From the NCBI RefSeq assembly GCF_003947415.1, contig NZ_QHKL01000009.1, forward strand, positions 372,001 through 436,000: 64,000 bases of DNA, read 5' to 3'. Made by a program: the position numbers and the translations under genes. Source of the stretch: Amycolatopsis sp. WAC 01376 (GTDB lineage: Bacteria; Actinomycetota; Actinomycetes; Mycobacteriales; Pseudonocardiaceae). The notes beneath the pieces were generated by a model. The model was not told the DNA's origin, ran no database searches, and saw nothing but the letters and a program-made list of their open reading frames with translations. Positions 32,931 to 42,065 of the stretch are shown here, piece by piece (within the stretch, counting starts at the first letter, position 1; each line of letters begins with the position of its first letter).

Positions 32931-33102
32931 GGTAGCAAAGGTCCCTTGCTCACCTTCGTGATGACTGTGTGGATTTCGGGTCACCCAACGCAACAAAATC
33001 CACACGGTCACCACGCGGAGTAGCGGGTGTGTGGAAATAGGGACACTCAACGTCCCTATTTCCACACACCCCGGCTTCAAGTGGTAGCAAAGGTCCCTTG
33101 CT
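32931..33102. repeat. Composite repeat block, second copy
   Basis: Order: family A unit 32931-32950 (minus), imperfect hairpin 32962-33010 (TGACTGTGTGGATTT with AAATCCACACGGTCA), perfect 20-bp hairpin 33025-33071 (loop ACTCAAC), A unit 33083-33102. The second hairpin is identical to that at 15877-15923, and the link CGCGGAGTA is also shared. It fills most of the 342-base gene-free stretch 32829-33170. Confidence 0.92.
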
Positions 33103-33158
33103 CCCGCCGCAGCCAAGGCGGGGCCCTTCGGACGCTGCACCCCCTGACTACTTGTCGG

Positions 33159-33164
33159 TAGGGT
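33159..33164 (+). promoter_or_regulatory. -10 TAGGGT for leaderless SCO6745-family gene
   Basis: TAGGGT ends six bases before ATG 33171 and there is no Shine-Dalgarno sequence, so the mRNA is probably leaderless. The same hexamer and gap occur before gntR and the RNB gene. Confidence 0.5.
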
Positions 33165-33170
33165 GCTCCC

Positions 33171-34034
33171 ATGGGTGAAGCGAGTCGGGTCACGGGACGG
33201 TTCCGCGGGACGTTCGATGTACTGCATTCCCTTACCTACTTCGCCCCCGAGACGGAAGCCGCGCTCACCGGCGCGGGCCTCCGGCCGGGGCGCATGACCT
33301 ATTTCGCGGGCCGCGCGGCGCCCATGGGCGCGGTGAGTTCCGCCGTGGTCGCGGCCACCTTCTACAACTTCAACCCCGAGCTGGTCGCCCGCTACATCCC
33401 GCGCGCGTGGACGCTGGCCGGCCCGGACAGGATCATCGAGGCCCGCTTCGAGGCCGTCGACGCGGCGTTGACCAGGCTGCTCGGCAAGGAGACTCTCGGT
33501 TCCGAAGAGGTCGCCGAGGCGGCCGAGCTGGCTCGCGAGGCGACCGGGGGCTGCCAGGTCGACGGCAGGCCGCTGTACGCCGGGCACGCGGGCCTCGACT
33601 GGCCGAGCGAGCCGCATCTCGTACTCTGGCACGCCATCACCCTGTTGCGTGAGCATCGCGGTGACGCCCACATCGCCGCGCTGGTCGTCAACGGTCTCGA
33701 CGGGCTCGCCGCCCTCGTCACGCACACCGCCACCGGCAAGGGTTTCCTGCCCGCCGCCGCCAAGGCGTCCCGCGGCTGGAGCGACGAGCAGTGGGACGGC
33801 GCGGCCGCCAAGCTCCGCGAACAGGGAATCCTGGACGCCGACGGCGGTCTGACCGAAGCCGGGAACGATCTTCGCGAGCGGCTCGAAGTCGCGACGAATG
33901 AAGCGTCGGCGGGGCCTTGGGAGCATCTCGGCGAGGAGAAGACCGAGCGTCTTCACGAGCTGTGCGGGCCTTTGAGCCGCAAGGCCGTCGAAGCCGGCGC
34001 TTTTCCCGCGAATGTGTTCTCTACCGGCCGATAA
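33171..34034 (+). CDS. SCO6745-family conserved protein
   Basis: A 287-residue actinobacterial protein of unknown function. The N-terminus (FDVLHSLTYFAPETEAALTGAGL, RMTYFAGRAAPMG, VVAATFYNFNPELVARYIP) and the winged-helix-like C-terminal half (about 180-265; ASRGWSDEQWDGAAAKLREQGILDADGGLTEAGNDLRERLEVATN) are typical of this family. The latter half resembles a MarR-type fold but no DNA-binding role is shown. It is flanked by repeat elements and a probable terminator at 34046-34072. Confidence 0.85.
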   Translation: MGEASRVTGRFRGTFDVLHSLTYFAPETEAALTGAGLRPGRMTYFAGRAAPMGAVSSAVVAATFYNFNPELVARYIPRAWTLAGPDRIIEARFEAVDAALTRLLGKETLGSEEVAEAAELAREATGGCQVDGRPLYAGHAGLDWPSEPHLVLWHAITLLREHRGDAHIAALVVNGLDGLAALVTHTATGKGFLPAAAKASRGWSDEQWDGAAAKLREQGILDADGGLTEAGNDLRERLEVATNEASAGPWEHLGEEKTERLHELCGPLSRKAVEAGAFPANVFSTGR

Positions 34035-34045
34035 TCACGCTATGT

Positions 34046-34072
34046 AGCGAAAATGCCCTCCTGGTTTTCGCT
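34046..34072 (+). terminator. AGCGAAAA hairpin after SCO6745 gene
   Basis: AGCGAAAA (34046-34053) and TTTTCGCT (34065-34072) form a perfect 8-bp stem with an 11-nt loop, 12 bases past the stop. The rest of the 443-base gap to 34477 holds no convincing gene; it must contain the promoter of the T4SS-like operon, but I cannot place a clear -10/-35 pair. Confidence 0.55.
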
Positions 34073-34477
34073 TTGGGTAACGGAAGTGTGACTTTCGCTT
34101 GATCGGCACTCATGATTTTTGTCGAATGCGTGTTCACCCTGCGGACTCGGGAGAAGCCACCGAACGAGTCATGTCACACTGGTCGAGGCCCGATTCTCCG
34201 CGACCGACCCGTACTCACAGTGAGCAAGATGCCTCGCAACCGAGTGAGGCCGTCAGCACACTGCGAAATACGGGTGGCCGGGGTTAAACCAGACGACCCT
34301 TGCAACGATGATGGAGACCGAGGATGGTCGTGGTGCTGTGCCTCGCTCTGTGTTCAGTGGACAAATCGATATCTACAGAGCGCGCTTTGACCACTACGCC
34401 TCGTGACGCCATGATGTTCGAAGCACCACCGAGCCAGAACCGCGCGAACCCCCTCTCCGCGCACCGGGAGTAATGCG

Positions 34478-34744
34478 ATGATGACCATGACCACCCTCGA
34501 CACGCTGGCCGCCGGCGAGCTCGGCACCGGCAACGTCCGCACCTGGCTGATCGACAACATCATCCCCCTGGTGCTGCTGGCCGTCGCGCTCCTCCTGCTG
34601 TGGCTGGGCGGTGGCAAGGGAGACAACGCCGGTGTCATGCGCCGACTCGCCGGTGTCGTGATCGCGCTGGCGATCATCGGCCTCGCGGTGAGTGGCGCCG
34701 GAGTCAACGTGGGCCAGTGGATCGCCGGCCTCTTCACGGGCTGA
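34478..34744 (+). CDS. Small two-helix membrane protein (VirB2/pilin-like)
   Basis: An 88-residue protein with two hydrophobic helices (about 28-46, IPLVLLAVALLLLWLG, and 54-75, LAGVVIALAIIGLAVSGAGV) separated by a short basic/Gly loop GGGKGDNAGVMRR. This is the topology of VirB2-like and TcpD-like small subunits of type IV secretion systems. GGGAG lies seven bases before ATG 34478. It is first in a nine-gene plus-strand operon. VirB2 assignment is by topology and position only. Confidence 0.65.
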   Translation: MMTMTTLDTLAAGELGTGNVRTWLIDNIIPLVLLAVALLLLWLGGGKGDNAGVMRRLAGVVIALAIIGLAVSGAGVNVGQWIAGLFTG

Positions 34745-34757
34745 GGCAGGGCTCGCG

Positions 34758-35234
34758 TTGCGTATCCGCACCGATGACGAGGTTTACCGGGTCGATGCCG
34801 TGTGGCTCGGCCCGCCGAAAGCGACTTTTCCCTGGAGAGCCCGCTACGTCGCGTGGCTCGTCGGTATCCCGGTCTTCCTGCTCGTGCTCACCGTCGAACG
34901 GTGGGCGGGCTGGAGCTTCGGGTTCTTCTCGACCGCCTGGGCCTTCGTCGCCACAATCGTGATCACCAGATTGATCACGTCCAAGATCAGTCACGAGCGC
35001 CCACTCGGCGCCGTGGCCGGGATGGCGGCGAAAGAGCTCAACACCCCTAGAGAACGGACCACGGGCACGGGGGGCGCCGCCAGCGCGTCCCGCGTCCGGG
35101 TACGGGCGACGCGCCCGCTACCGAAGCAGCGCAGGAGACGGCAGTACCAGCAGCACGGCTACGGCGGCGGCGCCGGAGCTCAGGGAACACCACGAGCGCG
35201 TCGGAGCCGCCCTGCGGCTCGGGCCGGGAGGTAG
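34758..35234 (+). CDS. Membrane protein of T4SS-like operon (VirB3/PrgI-like position)
   Basis: A 158-residue protein from TTG 34758 (GAGGCAGG upstream, 13 bases after the preceding stop). Two helices at about residues 28-50 (YVAWLVGIPVFLLVLTVERW) and 53-70 (FGFFSTAWAFVATIVITRLI), then a very basic C-terminal tail (about 110-158, many Arg). A short two-helix protein directly before the VirB4-like ATPase is the VirB3 position in most systems. No sequence motif proves this. The frame is open upstream to 34692. Confidence 0.65.
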   Translation: MRIRTDDEVYRVDAVWLGPPKATFPWRARYVAWLVGIPVFLLVLTVERWAGWSFGFFSTAWAFVATIVITRLITSKISHERPLGAVAGMAAKELNTPRERTTGTGGAASASRVRVRATRPLPKQRRRRQYQQHGYGGGAGAQGTPRARRSRPAARAGR

Positions 35235-35237
35235 TCG

Positions 35238-38198
35238 TTGTTCGGTCGCGGCGGAAGCCGAGGAAAACGTGATCGAGATCTGCAGCAAGGGGCCTGGAAC
35301 CCGCCCCAGCAGGTCCGCTCCGCGCAGCCCAAGAAGGCCGGCAAGGGAAGGCGGCTGCCCGGCGAGGCGGCCATACCCACCTATACCCCGTCCATCGCCG
35401 CGCGAAGCATCGACGGGCACCTGTTACGCACCGGTTATGAGGTCTACGCCTGGTATCGGCTGGCGCCGCAGCGCTGGTCGTTCCGGTCGGATTCGCAGCG
35501 CCGCGACCTGATCGCGGCCATCGCCGGGCAGTACGCGGAGCTTCAGGGCCGCTGGCTGCACCTGCGTGTGACCAACCGGCCGTACCCGATCCGCATGTGG
35601 GCCGAGGCCCACGTGCACAACGCGGTCGGCCGTCCCCAGGACGTGCAGGGCTCGTTGTCCTTCGACGATTACCTCATCGGCGAGCAGCAGCAGCTGATGG
35701 GCCGCTCGATGGCGGAAAAAGAGGTTTATCTCGGCGTCCAGGTGCAGACCAGGCGGATGATCGACCGCGCGGTCGAGAGCGCCGCCCCGGTGCTGCGCAA
35801 GATCCTGCCCGAGGCCGTCGACGCCGAGCTGGCCGCGCTCGACTCCGAGGTCGAGCACCTCGACCAGGTGATCGGCTCGGCCGGACTCGAAGGCCGTCCG
35901 GTGCACGCCGAGGAGATGTCCTGGCTGATGCACCGCTCGTGCTCGCTGGGCCTGCCCGCGCCGCGCAACATGCCCGCGGTCCCCGGCGCCGCCTGGGAGC
36001 CCGAGGATCTCGCCAGTTTCACCGACGCGGCGGATTTCCACGCCGAGCCGTACGCGCCGACGGTCACCGTCCGCGGCCGCACCGGGTCGAACGCCGGGGT
36101 CTCGCGGCATCTCGCCGTCCTCACCGTCGGCCAGATGCACGGTCTCCAGATCCCCGAGGTCGACGACCCGTGGATCCAGCACGCGGACCGGCTGCCCGCC
36201 GCGGTCGAGGTGTCCGCGCGGATCTACGTCCGGCGGCCCGAAGAGGTCGCCGGTGAGCTGCAGCGCCAGATGAACAAGGTGCGTTCGCAGGTCAAGCACT
36301 ACACCGACGAGCACGAGCTGGAGCCGCCGCAGTCGCTGGCGCGTCAGGCGGGCCGGGTGCTGGAGATCGACGACGAGATGACGTCGGGCTTCACCGCGCT
36401 GGCCACCCGGGTGCGTTCGTGGTGGCGGCTCGCGGTGTCCGGGCCGACGGAGCGGGACGCGCTGCGCCTGGCCCAGCAGCTCCTCGACCTCTACAAGCCG
36501 AAGATCGCCGTCGAACATCCCGAAGCCCAGTACGCGCTGGCCAGGGAGTTCATCCCCGGCGAGCCGCTGGCTTCGGCGGCGTACATGCGGCGCGGTTCGG
36601 TCGTGTGGGCGGCGTCGTCGGTGCCGACGGCGACGGCCGAGGTGGGCGACCGCCGCGGCATCCTGCTCGGCGAGACAGTGACCGCGACGCGGCGTCCGGT
36701 GGCCTGGGACCCGTGGATGGCGCAGGAGATCCGCGACGGCTCCGGCCTGACCGCGATGGTCGCCGGTCTCGGTGGCGGTAAGTCGTTCCTCGGCGGCGGC
36801 ATCGTCTACAAGACGCTCCGCGCGGGCGCGCACTGGACGATCCTCGACCCGTCGGGCCCGCTGTCGCGCCTGTGCGACCTGCCAGAGCTGCGGCCGTACG
36901 CGCGGAACATCAACCTGCTCAACGCGCAGCCCGGCATCCTCAACCCGTACCGGGTGGTCGCCGAGCCGCAGATCGAGCACTTCATGGACGAGGAAGACCC
37001 CGAGCGTTCGTGGCGGCGGGAGAAGGCCCTCGCGGGTGCGACGCGCCGCCGTCTCGTGCTCGACGTCCTCAGCGGTGTCCTGCCGTACGAGGTCTCGCGG
37101 ATGGCGCAGACCCGGATCGTGCTGCTGCGCGCCGTCCGCGCGGTCGGCGGCCGGTTCGAAGCCGACCCCGGCCAGGTCATCGACGCGTTGCGCCGGGACT
37201 CCAGCGAGCACCACGAGCACGCCGCCGTCGTCGCGGACTTCCTCGACGAGATGCGCGAGCGGATGGCACTGCTCATCCCGGAGACCGACGCGGACCCGTA
37301 CGCCGAGACCCGCGACGACCGGATGACCGTGCTGACCATGGCGGGGCTGACCCTGCCCAAGGACGGCGTCCCGCGCGAGTACTGGACGGACGCGGAATCG
37401 CTCGGCGTCGAGATGCTGAACCTCGCCGCGTGGCTGACGCAGCGGTCGGTGTACGAGAAGCCGAAGGAACTGCGCAAGGGCGTCTGGATCGACGAGGCGT
37501 TCTTCCTCTCCGAGGTCCCGACCGGTCGCGTGCTGATGAACCGCTTCGCCCGTGACTCGCGTAAGTGGAACGTCCGCGTGCTGCTGTCTTCGCAGATCCC
37601 CGCGGACTTCCTGAAGATCCAGGGTTTCGTGGCGCTGCTGGACTCGGTGTTCGTCGGGCGTCTCGACGACGACGACGCCCAGGCCGACGCGCTGCGCCTG
37701 CTGAAGGTCCCGGTCGGCGTCGGCTACGAGCAGGTCGTCGCGGCGCTGGGCCGCCGTCCCGGCTCGTCCCGCGATCTCCAGCGGGACGTCGAGCCCCGGC
37801 AGTTCATCTTCGGTGACGGCGCCGGCGGCGTGGAGCGGATCCGCGTCGACTTCTCCGGCCCGCACCTGGAGCACCTGCGCCGGGTCATGGACACCACCCC
37901 GGGTTCGCCCGACGCCAAGCCGTCGAGGCCGGGCAACGAACTCGCCGTCCCGGAGGAGAAGCAGTTCGTGGCCGCTCCGCCGGAGGAAGACGATTTCGAA
38001 CTCGAAGAGGATCTCGAACTCGCGGCCGAACTCGAGGTCGGGCTGACCGAGGAGCAACTGCTCGGCGCTCCGGACCCGCTGGCGGCCGAGACCGGGGAAG
38101 TGCAGGGCGCCGTCCAGAACGGACACATCACGAGCGGGGAAAAGGGCGAGCAGCACGCGCGCGCCGGCAAGGGCGGCACCGGCAGGGATGCCGCATGA
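35238..38198 (+). CDS. VirB4/TraC-like ATPase (SCO6880 type)
   Basis: A 986-residue motor ATPase of the type IV secretion class. N-terminal half: SCO6880-like domain (RTGYEVYAWYRLAPQRWSF, TVGQMHGLQIPEVDDPW). Walker A is VAGLGGGKSFLGGG (about residues 508-521), Walker B KGVWIDEAFFLSE (about 747-759), and a post-Walker motif reads VLLSSQIPADF (about 780-790). The C-terminal 80 residues are strongly acidic (EEDDFELEEDLELAAELE). TTG 35238 follows GGGAGG by six bases. It would power assembly or transport through the channel formed by the neighbouring membrane proteins. A relaxase-type or VirD4 coupling gene is not near. Confidence 0.9.
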   Translation: MFGRGGSRGKRDRDLQQGAWNPPQQVRSAQPKKAGKGRRLPGEAAIPTYTPSIAARSIDGHLLRTGYEVYAWYRLAPQRWSFRSDSQRRDLIAAIAGQYAELQGRWLHLRVTNRPYPIRMWAEAHVHNAVGRPQDVQGSLSFDDYLIGEQQQLMGRSMAEKEVYLGVQVQTRRMIDRAVESAAPVLRKILPEAVDAELAALDSEVEHLDQVIGSAGLEGRPVHAEEMSWLMHRSCSLGLPAPRNMPAVPGAAWEPEDLASFTDAADFHAEPYAPTVTVRGRTGSNAGVSRHLAVLTVGQMHGLQIPEVDDPWIQHADRLPAAVEVSARIYVRRPEEVAGELQRQMNKVRSQVKHYTDEHELEPPQSLARQAGRVLEIDDEMTSGFTALATRVRSWWRLAVSGPTERDALRLAQQLLDLYKPKIAVEHPEAQYALAREFIPGEPLASAAYMRRGSVVWAASSVPTATAEVGDRRGILLGETVTATRRPVAWDPWMAQEIRDGSGLTAMVAGLGGGKSFLGGGIVYKTLRAGAHWTILDPSGPLSRLCDLPELRPYARNINLLNAQPGILNPYRVVAEPQIEHFMDEEDPERSWRREKALAGATRRRLVLDVLSGVLPYEVSRMAQTRIVLLRAVRAVGGRFEADPGQVIDALRRDSSEHHEHAAVVADFLDEMRERMALLIPETDADPYAETRDDRMTVLTMAGLTLPKDGVPREYWTDAESLGVEMLNLAAWLTQRSVYEKPKELRKGVWIDEAFFLSEVPTGRVLMNRFARDSRKWNVRVLLSSQIPADFLKIQGFVALLDSVFVGRLDDDDAQADALRLLKVPVGVGYEQVVAALGRRPGSSRDLQRDVEPRQFIFGDGAGGVERIRVDFSGPHLEHLRRVMDTTPGSPDAKPSRPGNELAVPEEKQFVAAPPEEDDFELEEDLELAAELEVGLTEEQLLGAPDPLAAETGEVQGAVQNGHITSGEKGEQHARAGKGGTGRDAA

Positions 38199-40360
38199 AC
38201 ACGGTGATCACGCTGGCGTGCGTGCTCGCGTTCGCCGCCGGCTGGCACGCGCTGCGCCGCCGCCTCAAAGAGGGGCCGCGGCCCGGCAAGACCAGACCCA
38301 GCCGCCGCGCGACGATGTTCGTCGTCATGCTGATCCTTGGCCTCCAAGCGGTGGCGACCGCTCCGGCGGCTTCGGCCGCCGCCTGTGGTGAGGCACCGAA
38401 CCCGGAACGGCCCGGCGCCGGCATGGTCGGCGCGCTCGACCCGCCCGCGACAGCGCGCGGTGAAGGCGGCAGCCCGTACAACGTCTACGGGTACGCGGGG
38501 CACGTCTGGGACACGTTCGAAACCGACTGCGGCCCGCTGGCCGGGATCACCTCGCCGAACTCGACGATCGACACCTGGGCCGGCAACCAGCTGTTCAACA
38601 TCGGCAAGAACCTCGTCGGTGCCACGAACTCGCTGCACTACACCGTCTTGCAGGGCAGCCTGCTCAGCCCGCTGTACAACGCCGTCAAGGCCGGGGCCGA
38701 GAAGGTCTACAACAACATCTACGCCCAGTTGTTCGGCCTTGCCGCGCTGATCATGTCCATCATGTTGTTCCGCAACATCTGGCGCGGCGATCTCGCGGCG
38801 GTCAGCAAACGGGCGCTGTACGGGCTCGCCGCGGTCTGGCTGGCGGCATCTTCGTTGGCGCTGCTGCGTTTCCTCGATCCGATCGACAACGCGATCGTGC
38901 AGACCACCACCAACATCCAGGCCGGCTTCATCGACGAGCCCAAGACGCCGCCGCCGACCCAGGCACCGCCGCCCTCGGCGCAACCGTGCCAGGCGACCCC
39001 GGAGGCCGTCGCGGCTCGCCAGCCATGGGACCGGGTCCCGACCGAACTGCACTGCCGGGTCGTCTACGACAACTGGCTCCGCGGGGAGTTCGGCAGCCCG
39101 GACTCGCCGCAGGCCATCCAGTACGGCCCGGCCCTCCTGGACGCGCGTGCCTTCACCTGGGGCCAGATCCAGCAGGGCGGCGACGCCGACACCGCGCTGG
39201 TCGACTCCAAGAAAGCGGCGTTCAAGGACATCTCCACCAAACTCGGCCCGGCGACCGGCTATTTCACGGGTGAGGACGGCAGCCGCGTCGGCGCCGGTTT
39301 CCTTTCCCTCGGCCAGGGCATCTTCTACTCGCTGTTCCAGCTGCTGGCCAAGGCCACGGTGCTGCTCGCGCAGGTGCTGATCAGGATCTTCGTCCTGACG
39401 GCTCCGCTGATCGGGCTGATCGCGCTGCTCCAGCCGCAGATCATGCAGCGCATCCTCAAGGTCGTCGGCGCGGTCGCCTTCAACCTCATGGTGCTTTCCG
39501 TGCTGGCAGGCGTGCACACGCTCCTGCTCGAGGCGATCTTCACCGCGGGGAACTCGCTTTCCCTGCTGACGAAGATGGCGCTCGCGGGCATCATCACCGT
39601 GTTGCTGTTCATGATCGGCCGCCCCGTGCGGCGGCTGTGGCAGATGGTCGAGATGTCCGTCGGCATGGTCGGCGGCGCGGTGCCCTCGCCACGCGGCGGC
39701 CTCTTTTCCCGCTTCCGCAAGAAGAACAACGAACCGACCCCGCAGGACGCGTTCTGGCAGAACGTCCGCGACACCGACGATGTGGTCGACGGCGACCTCC
39801 GCGGTCCCGTGGGCGCGACGGTCGGCGGCGGCCGGTTCCGGCCCGAAGCGACGATCTTCGCCAGCTCCCAACGGCTCGACAACGGCTCCGGCGCGATCCG
39901 GCCCGCCGCGGCCTGGTCGGGAGCGCCGTGGCCCGGCGCTGTCGGCGGCGGTGGCGGCACGGCCGCGCTTCCCGCCGGTGGCGGCGGAGGCGTTCCGGTG
40001 TTCGGCCAGTACAACCCGTCCGCGGGCAATCCGGGCGACTCCATGTTCACCTCGGGTGGGCGGAGCCCTGTCCAGGTACCGAGCCGCCGGGTCGACACGT
40101 CGCCGGTCGCCGACCGGCGCTGGAGCGACGAACCGGAGCCGGTCGTGGTGCCGTCGCGGATGAACTCCGCGGGCGGCGGCTACGCCACGCCAGACCACTC
40201 GGGCACCGTGCCGGTGCAACCGGGACCGTCGACGCCGCGTCCGCGCCGCGTCGACCCGGAAGTCGTCGCGGGCAAGCCGGTCTACGTGCTGTACCGGCCT
40301 TCGCGCGGGCTCGAGGTACGCGAGGAAGTCCGCGACACAGACCACGCTGTGGGTCGGTGA
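38195..40360 (+). CDS. Polytopic membrane protein (VirB6/TrbL-like)
   Basis: A 721-residue protein. After a first helix and a second, signal-like helix (about 40-62, FVVMLILGLQAVATAPAASA) comes an outer domain, then hydrophobic segments near 180-195, 208-228, 375-400, 403-425, 430-450 and 465-480, and a long cytoplasmic Gly/Pro-rich tail (about 500-721). The cluster of helices around GFLSLGQGIFYSLFQLLAKATVLLAQVLI resembles the VirB6/TrbL domain that forms the inner-membrane channel. ATG 38195 overlaps the ATPase stop (ATGA). The next gene starts four bases after its stop. Confidence 0.8.
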   Translation: MNTVITLACVLAFAAGWHALRRRLKEGPRPGKTRPSRRATMFVVMLILGLQAVATAPAASAAACGEAPNPERPGAGMVGALDPPATARGEGGSPYNVYGYAGHVWDTFETDCGPLAGITSPNSTIDTWAGNQLFNIGKNLVGATNSLHYTVLQGSLLSPLYNAVKAGAEKVYNNIYAQLFGLAALIMSIMLFRNIWRGDLAAVSKRALYGLAAVWLAASSLALLRFLDPIDNAIVQTTTNIQAGFIDEPKTPPPTQAPPPSAQPCQATPEAVAARQPWDRVPTELHCRVVYDNWLRGEFGSPDSPQAIQYGPALLDARAFTWGQIQQGGDADTALVDSKKAAFKDISTKLGPATGYFTGEDGSRVGAGFLSLGQGIFYSLFQLLAKATVLLAQVLIRIFVLTAPLIGLIALLQPQIMQRILKVVGAVAFNLMVLSVLAGVHTLLLEAIFTAGNSLSLLTKMALAGIITVLLFMIGRPVRRLWQMVEMSVGMVGGAVPSPRGGLFSRFRKKNNEPTPQDAFWQNVRDTDDVVDGDLRGPVGATVGGGRFRPEATIFASSQRLDNGSGAIRPAAAWSGAPWPGAVGGGGGTAALPAGGGGGVPVFGQYNPSAGNPGDSMFTSGGRSPVQVPSRRVDTSPVADRRWSDEPEPVVVPSRMNSAGGGYATPDHSGTVPVQPGPSTPRPRRVDPEVVAGKPVYVLYRPSRGLEVREEVRDTDHAVGR

Positions 40361-40363
40361 CCC

Positions 40364-40960
40364 ATGCCGATCCGGACCAACCGCGGGCGCACCGCGGTCT
40401 ACCGCAGACTGTGGGGCTGGCCGCTGCGCTCGCCCCGCCACCTCATCGGCACGCTGGTGATCCTCGCGGTGGTGTTCACCGCACTGGGCATCCTGCTGCC
40501 GAAGGCCATCGGAAAACCGGGACAGACGGCCACCGGGCCGGGTGCTTCGGCGACCGCCACCTCGCGTCCCGGCGTCGCGGCGCCGGTGACCGTGACGTCG
40601 ACGCTGCCGCCGAGGATCACCACCCAGGCGCCGCCGTCTTCCGCGCCGGTCGACCAGGACGGGGTCCGGGTCGCCAAGGAGTGGGTGACGGCATGGGCGA
40701 ACCATCCCGACGGCACGACGACCGAGCAGTGGCTGAACGGACTGAAGCCGTACACCACCGAGGAATACCTTGCCGGGGAACTGACGACGGTGGATCCCGC
40801 GAACATCACCGCGACCAGGGTCTCCGGGGAGCCGCAGGTCGCGTCCTCGCTCGCCGGATCGATGGAGGTCGACGTCCCGACGGACGGGCCCAAGGTCCGG
40901 GTCACCGTCGTCAAGACGAACCCGGGGTGGCGGGTCACCAAGTTCACGCAAGCGGGCTGA
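40364..40960 (+). CDS. VirB8/TcpC-like T4SS protein
   Basis: A 198-residue protein: short basic N-terminus, one helix (about 27-45, LIGTLVILAVVFTALGILLP), a Thr/Ala/Pro-rich linker, and an NTF2-like C-terminal domain (about 100-198; VRVAKEWVTAWANHP, WLNGLKPYTTEEYLAGEL, VRVTVVKTNPGWRVTKF). This is the build of VirB8 and of gram-positive TcpC, which bridge the membrane channel. It is four bases from both neighbours' stop and start. Confidence 0.78.
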   Translation: MPIRTNRGRTAVYRRLWGWPLRSPRHLIGTLVILAVVFTALGILLPKAIGKPGQTATGPGASATATSRPGVAAPVTVTSTLPPRITTQAPPSSAPVDQDGVRVAKEWVTAWANHPDGTTTEQWLNGLKPYTTEEYLAGELTTVDPANITATRVSGEPQVASSLAGSMEVDVPTDGPKVRVTVVKTNPGWRVTKFTQAG

Positions 40961-40964
40961 CCCG

Positions 40965-41963
40965 ATGAAGATCGGGATCATCGTCGGCGTGCTGATCGCC
41001 GCGGTCTTCGCGGCGGTGATCACCACGAGCAAGGTCACCGAGGTGGTGACCGACCACATGGAGGCCCAGGCGGGCGGCGTCGTCAAGACCTCTTGCGACG
41101 CGTCGATCGGGCCGACCCTGCCAGGCCAGGCCGATCGCGGTTCTTCGGACGTGAACAAACTCGACGAAGAACAGAAGGGGATCGTCGCGCTGATCATCTC
41201 GATCGGCAAGCAGCGGACGCTGTCCCCGCGGGCGTGGCAGGTGGCGATCCAGGCCGGGATGACCGAGTCCAAGCTGCGCAACCTGACCTACGGCGACCGC
41301 GACTCGCTCGGCATCTTCCAGATGCGGCCGTCGATGGGCTGGGGCACCGTCGCGCAGGTCACCGACCCGCCGTACCAGGTCAACAAGTTCTACGACGTGC
41401 TGCTCGCGGTGCCGGACTGGGAGAACATGCGTCCCGGTGACGCCGCGCAGCGGGTGGAGCGGTCCGGCTTCCCCGACCGGTATCACAACTGGGAGCCGAT
41501 GGCGGCCCTCCTCGTGCAGAACGAGGGCCAGATCGTCGACGTCGTCGGCTGCGGTTCGAGCGTCGGCAGCGTGGTTCCGCCGAGCCAGGCGGCCGCGCAG
41601 GCCATCAAGTTCGCGCTCGCCGAGCAGGGCAAGCCGTACGTCTGGGGCGCCACCGGGCCGAACAGCTACGACTGTTCCGGGCTGATGCTGCGGGCGTACG
41701 AGTCGGCCGGGATCATCATCCCGCGTGTTTCGCGGGACCAGTACAAGGGCGGCGCGATGCTGCCGGTCCGCCAGGCACAGCCCGGCGACCTGCTGTTCCT
41801 CGCCACCGTCCCGTCGAACCCGGCGACCATCCACCACGTGATGATGTACCTGGGCGACGGCAAGATCGTCGAGGCGCAGCAGACCGGGGTGCCGGTGCAC
41901 ATCCGGGACTTCTCCTTCGACGAGGCCGAAGTGGTCGCGCAGGCGGTCCGTCCTGGCGTTTAG
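40965..41963 (+). CDS. NlpC/P60 cell-wall hydrolase with N-terminal lysozyme-like domain
   Basis: A 332-residue membrane-anchored enzyme. Helix at residues 3-22, then a lytic-transglycosylase-like domain (about 60-185; AIQAGMTESKLRNL, LGIFQMRPSMGWG), then NlpC/P60 (about 205-330) with catalytic Cys in YDCSGLMLRAYESAG and His in TIHHVMMYLGDGKIVEA. It would open peptidoglycan for the T4SS, as VirB1 or TcpG do. It begins four bases after the VirB8-like stop and is 65% along the operon. A TAGCAT after its stop (41963-41968) may be a -10. Confidence 0.88.
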   Translation: MKIGIIVGVLIAAVFAAVITTSKVTEVVTDHMEAQAGGVVKTSCDASIGPTLPGQADRGSSDVNKLDEEQKGIVALIISIGKQRTLSPRAWQVAIQAGMTESKLRNLTYGDRDSLGIFQMRPSMGWGTVAQVTDPPYQVNKFYDVLLAVPDWENMRPGDAAQRVERSGFPDRYHNWEPMAALLVQNEGQIVDVVGCGSSVGSVVPPSQAAAQAIKFALAEQGKPYVWGATGPNSYDCSGLMLRAYESAGIIIPRVSRDQYKGGAMLPVRQAQPGDLLFLATVPSNPATIHHVMMYLGDGKIVEAQQTGVPVHIRDFSFDEAEVVAQAVRPGV

Positions 41964-42065
41964 CATGGTGAAAGCGTGGTATCGCGATCGCGGGACCATC
42001 GGATTCACCCGAAGTGGCGGCCTGTCCACCGGCAAGCGGCCGCACACTGGCAGAGGATGAAGAAC

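Noticed and set aside
34035..34477. tRNA or attachment site before the T4SS-like operon
   Set aside because: I looked for a tRNA fold and for direct repeats of the kind left by integration and saw none.
35238..38198. EccC (ESX ATPase) identity for the large ATPase
   Set aside because: Only one P-loop domain and a VirB4/SCO6880 layout, with VirB-type neighbours; EccC has several FtsK-like domains.
37724..41281. Long minus-strand ORF of 1185 codons across the T4SS-like operon
   Set aside because: It is a shadow of plus-strand genes with clear ATPase, NlpC/P60 and VirB motifs; its translation is low-complexity Arg/Asp/Gly-rich with no family match.
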